A stretch of DNA of 64,000 bases from Negativicutes bacterium (GCA_031292035.1 JARLHX010000252.1:27755-91754), one strand, 5' to 3'. Positions 45,163-53,896 are shown, numbered from the stretch's first letter. Made by a program: numbers and translations. Notes: a model not told the origin generated them from the letters alone.

Positions 45163-46173
45163 ATGGCCAATGATCGCATGACCCGCCGCTCGTTTATCGG
45201 CGGCAGCGGAGCGGTGCTGCTCGCCGCGGCGGCGGTGCCCTGGATGAACCTGACACCGGCTTGGGCACAAGCGACAAGCCGGCTGCGGATCGGCTTTGTC
45301 TCGCGCACCTTTTACCGCGCCCCGGTGTGGTGCGGCCTGGAGCTGGGGCTTTTCGCCGCCGCAGGACAGGAACTGGAGCTCATTATCCTCGACAGCACAG
45401 CCGGGGCGACAGAAGGCCTCAAGGACGGCAGTCTTCATCTGGCCATCGCCACTACCGAAGGCGTAATGGAAGATGTCGATCACGGCGGCTCCCTCCGGAT
45501 CATTGCCGGCAACTCCTCCCGCATGTCCCATTACCTCGTCGCCCAACCTCGCTACAAGCGGATCGAGGATCTGCGCGGGGCGGTGGTCGGGGTGGCATCA
45601 GTCACCGAAGGAACCACCTTTCAGGTTCGCGACATCCTGGCCCGGCACGGGCTGGCTCCCGCAGACTATGAGCTGCGCGCCGCCGGTGGCGCCCAGACCA
45701 GGGCTCGTCTTTTGGCTGAGGGAAAGATTGACGCTGCCCTGCAGTCCATTCCCTGGAACTATGTTGCCGAGGACGACGGACTCAGAACATTGGCAGATGT
45801 CAATGACTATGTCCCGGCCTATCAATTCACCACCATCAACACCAATCTGCGCTGGGCCGAAGCCAACCGCTCGGCGGTGGTGGATTTCCTGCGGGTCATG
45901 CGCCAGGCTACCGAATGGCTTTTTGCCTACCCAGCCGCCAGCGCCCCCATCGTTGCCCGCGAACTGGGCATCAAAACCGAATACGCCCTCCGGGCCTGTA
46001 GTGACTTTACCCGCAAGGGCATCATGCCTTCTGACCTGTCCATTTCGGCGCCCGGTCTGGCGGCGGCGTATACGGCGGTGCTCACCGCCCGCGGCGAGGC
46101 CCCTGCAGCCGGTGCGGCTATTGATACCAGCCGCTTTACCGATCTGTCCTTCTGGCGGGAGAGCCAGACCTGA
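45163..46173 (+). CDS. Tat-exported NitT/TauT-type substrate-binding protein
   Basis: A 336-aa periplasmic-binding protein type 2 of the nitrate/sulfonate/taurine class. The N-terminus MTRRSFIGGSG is a twin-arginine signal, with probable cleavage near AWAQA. Mature sequence features GVASVTEGTTFQVRDIL and a C-terminal helical hairpin. No permease or ATPase gene is adjacent, so the binding protein is an orphan that may use a distant transporter. It is followed by a bidirectional terminator. Confidence 0.85.
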   Translation: MANDRMTRRSFIGGSGAVLLAAAAVPWMNLTPAWAQATSRLRIGFVSRTFYRAPVWCGLELGLFAAAGQELELIILDSTAGATEGLKDGSLHLAIATTEGVMEDVDHGGSLRIIAGNSSRMSHYLVAQPRYKRIEDLRGAVVGVASVTEGTTFQVRDILARHGLAPADYELRAAGGAQTRARLLAEGKIDAALQSIPWNYVAEDDGLRTLADVNDYVPAYQFTTINTNLRWAEANRSAVVDFLRVMRQATEWLFAYPAASAPIVARELGIKTEYALRACSDFTRKGIMPSDLSISAPGLAAAYTAVLTARGEAPAAGAAIDTSRFTDLSFWRESQT

Positions 46174-46201
46174 AGAGAGTAGCAGGCTTCCTATAAAAAA
46201 G

Positions 46202-46229
46202 AAAACCTCCAGCCTGGCTGGAGGTTTTT
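46202..46229. terminator. Bidirectional terminator
   Basis: AAAACCTCCAGCC and GGCTGGAGGTTTTT form a 13-bp stem between convergent genes. Confidence 0.9.
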
Positions 46230-46251
46230 CGTTTGTCTTATGTAATGGTGG

Positions 46252-47325
46252 TTATTTGGCGGTAATGGCGTTGATCCGGTCGGCGATTTCCTGGGCGCTG
46301 CTGTCGCTGAGATAGGCGGTCATGATGCGCTGTTCTCCGATATATACCGCACCGTCCTCGCTCGCATAGGCTTCGCCGACTGTGCCATTATGATAGGCTT
46401 TGGCCAGGTTGCCGGCGATCAGATAAGCGCGTTCTTCCGGCAAGTAATACGAGGTTTTGGAGGGTGACACGATATCCTGGCCGTTGAGCTGGACGGTTTT
46501 GTCGTTTCTTACACCGACATGCCCGCCGCTATAGTCGGACAGGAGTTTGCCAAAATTTTTGATCCGGTCGGTTAGCCGGGGATGGTCGTTGGGATTAACC
46601 AGTCTGACGATGCCGTGATTGAACTGATCGCCGTACATCGACCGCAGCTTGGCCATGGCCGCCGCCCCGCCGCCGGGATTGTAGCCTGCCGCTGTGGCGT
46701 ACTCAAAGCCGTGGTTGTCGGCCCGCCATTCCTGGTTCATGGTAAATACCTCGGAGTTGATCATGTTGGCGCCGACGGAAGCGAGAACTTCACTGGTGGT
46801 ATTGGGGTTCTTGGAAACATACAGGTCAACCACCAAGGCCAGCCCGAGCTGTTTCTTCATGCCTTCCACCGGATCTTTTTCTTCGCCGTGGCCCATTTCG
46901 TGGCCCAGCACAGTCGCCATTTCATCTTCGTCCAGGGCATCCAGCGCCCCTTTGTTGATGGAAATGACCCGTCCGAGGGTGCAGAAGGCGTTCACCTGTT
47001 TATCCGGATTGGCGTAGACCGAGTAGTGGTTGCGGATGATGCCGTTGCCTTCCAGCCGCTTGGTCATGGTTCTCAGATAATAATTGGTTTGCTCGTTGTC
47101 ATAGACGCCGGTCTTTTTTTCGCACTGGGACAGCATGTCGGACTGTTTGTGATCGTTGATGTTGTTTAGCTGACCGTTTATGTAGGAAAAGGCGACGGCG
47201 CCATAGATAAGGGTTTCACCGAAAGAGGCAGCTTCGGTTTTTGCGATGCCCGACAGGCCGGGATGGAGAAGGATAAGGGCAGTAAGACAATAGAGGAGCA
47301 GTTTGCAAAATGATTTCCGGCGCAT
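46252..47325 (-). CDS. Exported M48-family metalloprotease
   Basis: A 357-aa secreted peptidase: signal peptide (RRKSFCKLLLYCLTALILL), zinc motif HEMGH with the third ligand Glu in the NQEWRADNHG segment, and an HPRLTDR segment in the later half. It belongs to the BepA/LoiP-like M48 group that performs envelope quality control. TTGGAGGTG precedes the ATG. A 56-aa gene lies just upstream on the same strand. Confidence 0.9.
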   Translation of the reverse strand: MRRKSFCKLLLYCLTALILLHPGLSGIAKTEAASFGETLIYGAVAFSYINGQLNNINDHKQSDMLSQCEKKTGVYDNEQTNYYLRTMTKRLEGNGIIRNHYSVYANPDKQVNAFCTLGRVISINKGALDALDEDEMATVLGHEMGHGEEKDPVEGMKKQLGLALVVDLYVSKNPNTTSEVLASVGANMINSEVFTMNQEWRADNHGFEYATAAGYNPGGGAAAMAKLRSMYGDQFNHGIVRLVNPNDHPRLTDRIKNFGKLLSDYSGGHVGVRNDKTVQLNGQDIVSPSKTSYYLPEERAYLIAGNLAKAYHNGTVGEAYASEDGAVYIGEQRIMTAYLSDSSAQEIADRINAITAK

Positions 47326-47358
47326 AGCAAAAATTCACCTCCAAATGGATGGCAGAGT

Positions 47359-47529
47359 TTAACGGTTAGGAGTGGTGTTTTGCGCCAATTGGGATTCGAT
47401 TTGTTCAATTAGTTTTCGCAGCTCTTTGCCGCGGCTCTGTGTGGCCTTGTCCGAGGATATGGTCAGTTCTGCAGCCAGCTGATACATTTCCTGGATGATC
47501 GAATAAGCTGCAGAGTCTTTGTCGGCCAA
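47359..47529 (-). CDS. Small helical protein, possibly Spo0E-like
   Basis: A 56-aa frame starting TTG (47527-47529) seven bases after GGGGGAG. It is helical (YSIIQEMYQLAAELTIS, then SRGKELRKLIEQIESQL). The second helix resembles the SQELD-LI pattern of Spo0E-type phosphatases of Spo0A-P, but the match is partial. Its stop is 34 bases before the M48 protease gene on the same strand, so the two may be cotranscribed. Confidence 0.5.
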   Translation of the reverse strand: MADKDSAAYSIIQEMYQLAAELTISSDKATQSRGKELRKLIEQIESQLAQNTTPNR

Positions 47530-47838
47530 GATGACTCCCCCTTTTTATTATCCAGCCTCTGTGGTGGCTGGTTTATTCTTGTGGTCCATCAGGAGTAGAA
47601 TATAGCCGCTCTCCCCTCGGATGGCGGCAAATCCTTTTCTTTCTATTGATAACATTATTCGCTGTCATACCGGCATAATTCCTGCTTGACAGCGAGATTC
47701 ACGAAAGGTTTTATAGCTCGCCAGGCCCGGCGTCATCTTTTGCCGTCAATCGGCTGACGGGGTGGTGAAAAAGGTGTATAATGATATTTATATTTCGGGG
47801 CGCACCTGTTGCCCTAGGCTATAGAACAAGGTGGAACC
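47530..47838. other. Divergent intergenic region
   Basis: A hairpin CCAGCC/GGCTGG near 47550 lies upstream of the minus-strand small gene, and a promoter for the rightward gene is at 47754. No further gene is seen. Confidence 0.5.
47754..47782 (+). promoter_or_regulatory. Sigma-A type promoter
   Basis: CTGACG (47754-47759), 17-base spacer, TATAAT (47777-47782), about 57 bases before ATG 47839. Confidence 0.6.
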
Positions 47839-48927
47839 ATGCTGATAAAGTATTTGGAAATTTTTCTCCTGTCCTTGGTGGGCGGGTGGCTTTTTAGTCT
47901 GGCGCATATGCCTCTTCCCTGGACCCTTGGACCACTGGCGACCGTGGCAGTGGTAAAACTGGTCTTTCGTCGGCAGGCCTACTGGCCGGCCAAACTGCGC
48001 AGCTACGCCTTTCTTCTCTTAGGATATGCCATGGGCAGTCCGTTTACCCCCGAGACCGGCCAACAGCTGGTGGCGCAACTGCCGGCGATGTCGGTGATCA
48101 CTCTATTGACCATCGTGCTGTGCCTGGTCGGCGGCTATATCGTCGGTCGTTTTCTGGACATCAGTCCTGCCACCAGTCTGCTGGGCAGCCTGCCGGGCGG
48201 TCTTACCCAGATGGCGGCGGTATGCGAAGAGGTGGGGGAGGCCGATGAGGCCGCAGTGACGCTGATGCAGACGGTGCGCGTGCTGACGGTGGTATTTATT
48301 GTGCCCTTTCTGGTACTGCACGGTCTGGCCGACCGGGTCGATCCGGTGAATCGGGCTGCAGCCGTCCTGAGCCTGGGCGATATTCCTTCCTTGCTCATTT
48401 TCGTTGCCGTCATTGCCGGATTGTTCGGCCTGTTGCGCCTTCTCCGCGCACCCAATCCCTTTCTCATTGCCCCCATTGTCGGTACTGCCGGACTTGTCTT
48501 GTCTGGTGTGCACCCGCCGCCGCTACCCTATCCGGTGGTGGCGCTGGCCCAGGTTTTCGTGGGCATCCGTATGGGTATGGCGGTGGAAGTATCCAGTCTG
48601 TCAAACTGGAAAAAAATGCTCTTGCTGAATTTCGCCTGCGTTTTTTTGGTGATTGCCGCCTTTTTCGGCATCGATTATGTGATGTCCCGCCTCACCCCCA
48701 TTTCTTTTCTTACTGCGTTTATCAGCACTGCGCCTGGCGGCATGGCGGAAATGGGACTGACAGCCATGATGGTTCACGCCGACTTGTCGACCGTTGTTGC
48801 CTTTCAGATGTTTCGTCTGCTGACCGTCATTTTGGTCGCCGTACCCCTGGTGCGCTGGTGGCTGCGCCGGGAGGGGAAGCCACTCCTCGGTTGCCGCGAC
48901 AACACACGCTATCTTGATGATGAGTGA
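47839..48927 (+). CDS. AbrB-type integral membrane protein
   Basis: A 362-aa protein with about ten hydrophobic segments arranged as two similar halves (LGSLPGGLTQMAAV in the first, FISTAPGGMAEMGLTAM in the second). This is the AbrB/TIGR03082 membrane family, often misnamed as a regulator or ammonia-monooxygenase-like protein; transport of an organic solute is suspected but unproven. It is monocistronic with a promoter at 47754 and a terminator at 48962. Confidence 0.85.
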   Translation: MLIKYLEIFLLSLVGGWLFSLAHMPLPWTLGPLATVAVVKLVFRRQAYWPAKLRSYAFLLLGYAMGSPFTPETGQQLVAQLPAMSVITLLTIVLCLVGGYIVGRFLDISPATSLLGSLPGGLTQMAAVCEEVGEADEAAVTLMQTVRVLTVVFIVPFLVLHGLADRVDPVNRAAAVLSLGDIPSLLIFVAVIAGLFGLLRLLRAPNPFLIAPIVGTAGLVLSGVHPPPLPYPVVALAQVFVGIRMGMAVEVSSLSNWKKMLLLNFACVFLVIAAFFGIDYVMSRLTPISFLTAFISTAPGGMAEMGLTAMMVHADLSTVVAFQMFRLLTVILVAVPLVRWWLRREGKPLLGCRDNTRYLDDE

Positions 48928-48961
48928 ACAACTGTCTATTATTTATTTCCTCAGTATGCAT

Positions 48962-48986
48962 GAGTCGGGAAACCGGCTCTTTTTTA
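48962..48986 (+). terminator. Rho-independent terminator
   Basis: GAGTCGG and CCGGCTC (one wobble) around a GAAA loop, followed by TTTTTT. Confidence 0.8.
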
Positions 48987-49031
48987 TTTGCGGCGACGAC
49001 CGCTATCCTCCGCTGCCGGCAAATTGCCGCC

Positions 49032-49060
49032 TTGACATTGGGGAAATATGGAATTATAAT
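49032..49060 (+). promoter_or_regulatory. Consensus sigma-A promoter of perR
   Basis: TTGACA (49032-49037), exactly 17 bases, TATAAT (49055-49060). It is a perfect consensus promoter, immediately followed by the PerR boxes. Confidence 0.9.
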
Positions 49061-49064
49061 AAAT

Positions 49065-49097
49065 TTGTAATCATTACAATATAATAATTATTACAAA
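49065..49097 (+). promoter_or_regulatory. PerR boxes
   Basis: TTGTAATCATTACAA (49065-49079) is a perfect 7-1-7 inverted repeat matching the PerR/Fur-family box. A second, imperfect copy (TTGTAAT-A-ATTATTA on the minus strand) follows at 49082-49096. Placed over the transcription start, they fit repression. Confidence 0.82.
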
Positions 49098-49118
49098 GGC
49101 TGGCAAGGAAGTGTTTGT

Positions 49119-49550
49119 ATGGACCATTCAGTGCAACGGTTTGCAGACAGCCTGCAACGCAGCAATATACGACCCACCTATTCCCGGATCAAAGTGCTGG
49201 AATATCTCCAGACCCGCAAAACTCATCCCACCGCAGAGGAAATTTATCTTTGCCTGGTAAAGGATATTCCTTCTTTGTCGAAGACAACTGTATATAACAC
49301 CTTGAAACTCTTTGTAGATAGACAGTTGGCCAAAATCGTCACAATCGAGGAAAACGAGATGAGATATGACGTGATCATGACCAAACACGGTCACTTCAAA
49401 TGCGAGGTTTGTGGGATGATCTACGACTTTCCCATTCGCATTGAATCCATCGCCGCCGAAGGACTGGACTCTTTTAAAATCAATGACAAAGAGGTGGTTT
49501 TTCGCGGCGTCTGTCCGCAATGTCTGGGCAAAACGCAGGAAGGAGGTTGA
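49119..49550 (+). CDS. perR: Peroxide-responsive Fur-family repressor
   Basis: A 143-aa Fur-family protein with N-terminal winged helix (PTYSRIKVLEYLQ, SLSKTTVYNTLK) and C-terminal metal domain. His36, the RYDVIMTKHGHF segment and Asp in MIYDFP align with the PerR regulatory metal ligands; the Asp in the last position separates PerR from Fur. Two CxxC pairs (CEVCG, CPQC) form the structural zinc site. It is expected to sense H2O2 by metal-catalysed His oxidation and to repress itself and the catalase 68 bases downstream. Confidence 0.9.
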   Translation: MDHSVQRFADSLQRSNIRPTYSRIKVLEYLQTRKTHPTAEEIYLCLVKDIPSLSKTTVYNTLKLFVDRQLAKIVTIEENEMRYDVIMTKHGHFKCEVCGMIYDFPIRIESIAAEGLDSFKINDKEVVFRGVCPQCLGKTQEGG

Positions 49551-49618
49551 TGGGAAAAGCGCCTGTCTAGCGCACATTCGCGCTGCAGCCAAATCGATGA
49601 TAAAGAGGAGTGAAACTC

Positions 49619-51133
49619 ATGACCGATAGTAGCAAAAAAAATCTGACAACCAATCTCGGCAATCCTGTTTTCGACGATCAGAACTCGATTACGACAGATA
49701 GCCCCACCTATACTCTATTGCAGGACACCCATCTGATCGAAAAGCTCGCCCATTTTGACCGGGAACGGATTCCGGAGCGAGTGGTCCACGCCAAGGGAAC
49801 CGGTGCCCATGGTTACTTCGAAGTAACCCATGATCTGTCTAAATATACCCGCGCGGCCTTTCTCGCCGAAATCGGCAAGCGGACTGAGCTTTTTCTGCGG
49901 TTTTCCACCGTGGGCGGAGAAAAGGGATCAGCCGACTCGGCGCGGGACCCCCGGGGCTTTGCCATTAAGTTTTACACCGAAGAAGGCAACTACGACATGG
50001 TGGGCAACAATACCCCGGTCTTTTTCATCAGGGATGCTATTAAGTTTCCTGATTTTATCCATACTCAAAAACGCCACCCGGCCAAACATACCAAAGACCC
50101 GGATATGATGTGGGATTTCCTGTCCCTCACCCCGGAGTCCATCCACCAGGTAACCATCCTATTTTCCGACCGCGGCACGCCGAAAAGTTTCCGGCACATG
50201 GATGGACACAGTAGTCATACCTTTATGTTTTACAATAAAGCCGGCGAACACTTCTGGTTCAAGTGGCATTTCAAGGCCGACCTCGGCTTTCAGACCCTCT
50301 CTGACCCGGAAGCCATCGAACTGGCTGGCAAGGACCCTGACAACGCGACCCGGGATCTATATGACAGCATCGCAAAAGGGGAATACCCCTCCTGGACGGC
50401 CTATGTCCAGATCATGACCCCTGAACAGGCCAAAACCTATCAGTTTGACCCCTTCGATATCACCAAGGTCTGGTATCACCGCGATTTCCCCCTGATCCCG
50501 GTAGGGAAAATGGTGCTGAACAAAAATCCGGAGAATTTCTTTGCCGAGGTGGAACAAGTGGCCTTTTCTCCCGGCAATTTTGTGCCAGGGATCGGGCCAT
50601 CTCCGGATAAGATGCTGCAGGGGAGGCTGTTTAGCTATCCCGATACCCACCGTCACCGCCTCGGGGCGAACTTTCACCAGATTCCGATCAATACCCCCAA
50701 GGCGGCCAAGGCCAATACCTATCAGCGGGACGGCTTCATGACGGTTGACGGCAACGGCGGCGCAGGGCCGAATTATTTTCCGAATACCTTCGGCGGTCCG
50801 GTGCCTGACCCGGGATTCACGCCGCCGTCGCTTGATGCTTCCGGCACAGTGGCGCGGCATGAAATCAAACTGACAGACGTTGATTTTGTCCAGGCCGGCG
50901 AACTATTTCGCCGGGTCATGACCGATACCGACCGCGATCATCTGATTTCAAACCTCTGCGGCAACCTGGGGAACGCCCAGAAAAGACTCCAGCTCCGGCA
51001 GGCGGCGCTATTTTACAAGGCCGACGAAAATTATGGCCGCCGGATCGCTGAGACCTTGGGACTGGATTTGGCGACAGTGAAAAAACTGGCAGCCATGTCG
51101 CAAGAAGAGCGGGTGAAGGCGACAATGGCGTAA
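49619..51133 (+). CDS. katA: Monofunctional haem catalase
   Basis: A 504-aa clade-3-length catalase. Catalytic His in RVVHAKGTGAHGYF, Asn in VGNNTPVFFIRDA, and proximal haem Tyr in RLFSYPDTHRHRLG are all present. It dismutates H2O2 in the cytoplasm. AAGAGGAG sets ATG 49619; a GTG at 49610 is in frame but overlaps this site. It is probably cotranscribed with perR and so under the same PerR control. Confidence 0.95.
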   Translation: MTDSSKKNLTTNLGNPVFDDQNSITTDSPTYTLLQDTHLIEKLAHFDRERIPERVVHAKGTGAHGYFEVTHDLSKYTRAAFLAEIGKRTELFLRFSTVGGEKGSADSARDPRGFAIKFYTEEGNYDMVGNNTPVFFIRDAIKFPDFIHTQKRHPAKHTKDPDMMWDFLSLTPESIHQVTILFSDRGTPKSFRHMDGHSSHTFMFYNKAGEHFWFKWHFKADLGFQTLSDPEAIELAGKDPDNATRDLYDSIAKGEYPSWTAYVQIMTPEQAKTYQFDPFDITKVWYHRDFPLIPVGKMVLNKNPENFFAEVEQVAFSPGNFVPGIGPSPDKMLQGRLFSYPDTHRHRLGANFHQIPINTPKAAKANTYQRDGFMTVDGNGGAGPNYFPNTFGGPVPDPGFTPPSLDASGTVARHEIKLTDVDFVQAGELFRRVMTDTDRDHLISNLCGNLGNAQKRLQLRQAALFYKADENYGRRIAETLGLDLATVKKLAAMSQEERVKATMA

Positions 51134-51143
51134 GGGGTGTAAC

Positions 51144-51413
51144 ATGGAGTATCGTTTTCAAGAAACTGTGGATTGGGGAATGATTAAACGGGAGTGGATC
51201 GGCGAAGATCCAGACTATGTCATCACCCTGGAAAAACATGAAGAAGACCAATTCACAGTGAAAATCACCGGCAAAGAGGGCGGTTTGGCGTACTATTCCT
51301 TCCTGGAGTCCAGCGGCAAGTTGACATTCGGCACGCTAGAGGATGCCCAGCAATTTGCCGCTGTCCAACTGGCCGGGATAAAGGCCGGAGACAGCACAGG
51401 GCGGGTCAAGTAA
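51144..51413 (+). CDS. Small protein of unknown function
   Basis: An 89-aa acidic protein starting 10 bases after the catalase stop (start context AAGGGGTGTAAC). It has beta-like segments (YVITLEKHEEDQFTVKITG) and no recognised domain. The tight spacing suggests cotranscription with catalase. A terminator follows at 51470. Confidence 0.6.
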   Translation: MEYRFQETVDWGMIKREWIGEDPDYVITLEKHEEDQFTVKITGKEGGLAYYSFLESSGKLTFGTLEDAQQFAAVQLAGIKAGDSTGRVK

Positions 51414-51469
51414 CAGCAGAGGTCGCTGCCCCGGATTTGACTGAAATAGCAGGGAAATGCCTATACAAA

Positions 51470-51512
51470 AAGAAGAAGGGTTCACTCATTACTGTGAATC
51501 CTTCTTCTTAAT
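51470..51512. terminator. Bidirectional terminator
   Basis: AAGAAGAAGG-GTTCAC and GTGAA-TCCTTCTTCTT form a long stem with small mismatches, between convergent genes. Confidence 0.7.
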
Positions 51513-51584
51513 TTATTGTTGGTTAGTTTATGAAGCGGTTATGTTTTGCCCAGGGAACAGAGGCAGTTGTCTTTTTTCCGGCTT

Positions 51585-52334
51585 TCAGATCGTTCGGGCC
51601 GCAGTGGCCAGCATGGCGATTTTGGCTGCGGCGCCAGGTCCGTACACACCGCCGTGGTAGCAAACAACGCGGTCGGCGTCCAGGCCGGTCAGCTTGTCGA
51701 GGGACACCAGGGCACGCCCCATATCGACGGTATGGATATCGGCCGGGCCGACAAGGGCTCCGTTTTCCACCCGCAGCTCGTCGCCGGCGATCAGCAGGCG
51801 ATGGGACGGCAGGAAGAGGCAAATATGGCCCGGTGTATGGCCAGGGGTGTGAAGAACGGTGATCCCGCCATGAAAGGGCAGGATTTCTCCGTCGGTGACT
51901 GTGACGTCCACCCTGGCAGTGGGGAGATTGGCGAAGACAGCTGCCGCCTGGGTCCGCATATTCTCCGGCAGGGTGGCCAGACGGGCGGCGATGCGTTCGG
52001 GAGTCATTTTAATAAAAGGCACACTGCCATTGATGTAGGGCTTTTCGTCACTGTGAGCATATACAGTCAGTCCGGCGCCACCGGCGGCCAGGACGTCTGG
52101 TAGCGAGCCCATGTGGTCCCAGTCCTGGTGGGTGATGATCACCCGTCGGATGGAGCCGAAGAGAACACCGGCCGCCTCTACGGCTTGCTTGAGCTTTCCG
52201 AAGGCGCCGGGGTGACCGACATCCACCAGGGTAGCTCCCTCGTCGTCGGCGATAAGGACCGGATGGATCCTCATGGTATTGCCGAATACTTCGATATCCA
52301 GTTCTAAGATGTGAATCATAGCTGATTTGGTCAT
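51585..52334 (-). CDS. Metallo-beta-lactamase-fold hydrolase
   Basis: A 249-aa MBL-fold protein. The zinc motif reads THQDWDH (second His replaced by Asp, as in several lactonase-like and YflN-type members), followed by HTPGHTPGH, GDEL and a late CYHGG. The substrate is unknown; thioesters, lactones and phosphoesters are typical for the fold. It is monocistronic. The start MTKSAMIH has no strong ribosome-binding site; the internal ATG (MIHILELD) is an alternative. Confidence 0.85.
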   Translation of the reverse strand: MTKSAMIHILELDIEVFGNTMRIHPVLIADDEGATLVDVGHPGAFGKLKQAVEAAGVLFGSIRRVIITHQDWDHMGSLPDVLAAGGAGLTVYAHSDEKPYINGSVPFIKMTPERIAARLATLPENMRTQAAAVFANLPTARVDVTVTDGEILPFHGGITVLHTPGHTPGHICLFLPSHRLLIAGDELRVENGALVGPADIHTVDMGRALVSLDKLTGLDADRVVCYHGGVYGPGAAAKIAMLATAARTI

Positions 52335-52446
52335 GCCGAGCAGGGCGTTTCAGGCCCCGCTTCACCTCCCCATTCAATCAATTCTTGTTTACAGTATACC
52401 ATTTACTGACAAATCAATAAACGGCAAAAAAAAAGCCAGGATGCCG

Positions 52447-52908
52447 TTATTTGCTGCCGAAAAGTTCCTCGAAGGGGACGTCAAGAGCAGCAGCCATATT
52501 CTGCCGAATCTTGTCGGGATAACTTTTGCCGGCATAGATTCGCTGCAATCCTTCCGGACGGATATTGATCATTTTGGCAAAGAACTCGTCGGTCCAGCCG
52601 TTTTCCTTGACCAGGTCGCGGACCCGTTGTTCAGGGTTGGGCCATAGGCCCCGGGCGATGATCTTGTATTCGATTCGGCCAGCCAGCCGGGGCAAAAAAC
52701 CGACTTTTACCGCCAGCAGCTTTTCGAGATAGACCTTCAGACGGTCGACGCAGGCTGTCCCGGTAAATTCAACCCCGAATGTCACGTCAGACACCGGTTC
52801 GAATTCGATTCGACGGGTCAGCAAAGTCAGCTCGGCCACCCCGCAGCGATTGCGCAGGTTTGCGGTTTCCTTCTTTAAAATAGCGACAATTTCTGCGTGA
52901 GTTTTCAA
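52447..52908 (-). CDS. Degenerate nucleotidyltransferase-like domain fused to an HTH domain
   Basis: A 153-aa protein. Residues about 10-85 follow the pattern of MNT-type nucleotidyltransferases (LRNRCGVAELTLLTRRIEFE, SDVTFGVEFTGTAC, LEKLLAVKVGFLPR), but the GS motif and the second catalytic Asp are missing. Residues about 100-153 resemble an XRE-like helix-turn-helix (WTDEFFAKMINIRPEGLQRI). TTG 52908 is set by GGAGGGG five bases upstream; an ATG at 52944 is in frame but precedes this site. A role as a regulator or antitoxin-like protein is speculation. Confidence 0.6.
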   Translation of the reverse strand: MKTHAEIVAILKKETANLRNRCGVAELTLLTRRIEFEPVSDVTFGVEFTGTACVDRLKVYLEKLLAVKVGFLPRLAGRIEYKIIARGLWPNPEQRVRDLVKENGWTDEFFAKMINIRPEGLQRIYAGKSYPDKIRQNMAAALDVPFEELFGSK

Positions 52909-53045
52909 GTCAGCCCCTCCCCAAATCCAGTATACACGGGCCATACGGGGAATACAAGAGGGGATAGGGGAGGAAAGATGGTTGGCGACGTCGAATCAGG
53001 GAAAGTCACTATAACAGCAATAATAATTGAAGCAAGAGGTGCGGG

Positions 53046-53255
53046 ATGTATAAACTCACGGTTACAAGGGCGCTGGCCACCTCGCTTACTGTGGCCAAAG
53101 TGGCCAAAGTCGGTGAAGAGGCCGGGGTCGAGGTCACCCATGTGGAAACGCGGTTGGCGGCAAAGGGAAAATGGCTGAATGATTTTGAAGTGACAGGACC
53201 GCCTGGCAAGGTGGATTCTTTTTTTGCACGCATCGAAGATTTGCGAACCGACTGA
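53046..53255 (+). CDS. Small protein of unknown function
   Basis: A 69-aa protein with a beta-alpha-beta pattern (MYKLTVTRALATSLTVAKVA, VEVTHVETRLAAKG, FEVTGPPGKVDSF) that could be a small ACT- or ferredoxin-like fold. It has an AAGAGGTG ribosome-binding site and a terminator at 53314. No family is recognised. Confidence 0.6.
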   Translation: MYKLTVTRALATSLTVAKVAKVGEEAGVEVTHVETRLAAKGKWLNDFEVTGPPGKVDSFFARIEDLRTD

Positions 53256-53313
53256 GGAATGACGCAGAGTCATAGCAGACCTTTATGGCTGCTTTACAAG
53301 ACAAATACCGACC

Positions 53314-53351
53314 CTGGTGAGCAGGTACCGACCTGTTCACCAGTTTTTTTT
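53314..53351 (+). terminator. Rho-independent terminator
   Basis: CTGGTGAGCAGGT and ACCTGTTCACCAG form a long stem with one mismatch, followed by eight T. Confidence 0.9.
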
Positions 53352-53456
53352 GCTTCAAGGAGAAAATATTTAGGTGTTTTCCATCTATTTACATATTGCG
53401 ACATGCTCCTTGCGGTAGAATAAGGCAACGGCAAATTCATTTTCGCGGAGGTTGCG

Positions 53457-53642
53457 ATGGTTATAAAAAGCAGAGAAGAGGATCGTGTGTTTGCCGACCG
53501 GATTGACAAGCTGTGTCAGGCGATGGCCTGCCAAGAACAGCCTGAGCGGTACGAACAGCTCATGCTTTCCCTCGAACACGTTCTGCAAGAATATATTCGG
53601 TATCGGCAGGCCCGGAATGGCGGCATGCATCCGGCTCGCTGA
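53457..53642 (+). CDS. Small helical protein
   Basis: A 61-aa, charged, largely helical protein (REEDRVFADRIDKLCQAM, then YEQLMLSLEHVLQEYI) with no membrane segment. GCGGAGGT precedes the ATG. The next small gene starts 33 bases after its stop, so they probably form a pair. Function unknown. Confidence 0.6.
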   Translation: MVIKSREEDRVFADRIDKLCQAMACQEQPERYEQLMLSLEHVLQEYIRYRQARNGGMHPAR

Positions 53643-53674
53643 CTCCTGCATCGCTTCGTTAGGAGGGGAAAAGC

Positions 53675-53896
53675 GTGGATAGTGCAAGGATTATTCTCCG
53701 GTGCTACCAGAGTCTGTTTGAAGTCGTAGCTCCTGGCAGTGTTCCCTCCGTATCGGCCGGCAGCAATGCAGAGCCGGACTATGCAGTCGTTTTCCGCTCG
53801 CAAAACTATGAAGCCGCTTTTCAATTCGCGCTGGAGTTGTCCGGTAATCTTGGGATTCCGATCCAAAACGACGACACGGTATGCCCTCCTATCTAA
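53675..53896 (+). CDS. Small protein of unknown function
   Basis: A 73-aa protein starting with GTG behind AGGAGGGG. Sequence DYAVVFRSQNYEAAFQFALE suggests a compact alpha/beta fold. It is downstream of the 61-aa gene. No family is recognised. Confidence 0.55.
   Translation: MDSARIILRCYQSLFEVVAPGSVPSVSAGSNAEPDYAVVFRSQNYEAAFQFALELSGNLGIPIQNDDTVCPPI

Noticed and set aside
47671..47687. Sigma-54-like sequence with GG-N10-GC
   Set aside because: Only the GG/GC spacing fits; the surrounding consensus is poor and a better sigma-A promoter lies closer to the gene.
52431..52446. A-rich run after the NTase-HTH gene as terminator
   Set aside because: On the minus strand there is a T-run but no convincing stem directly before it, so I did not list it as a terminator.
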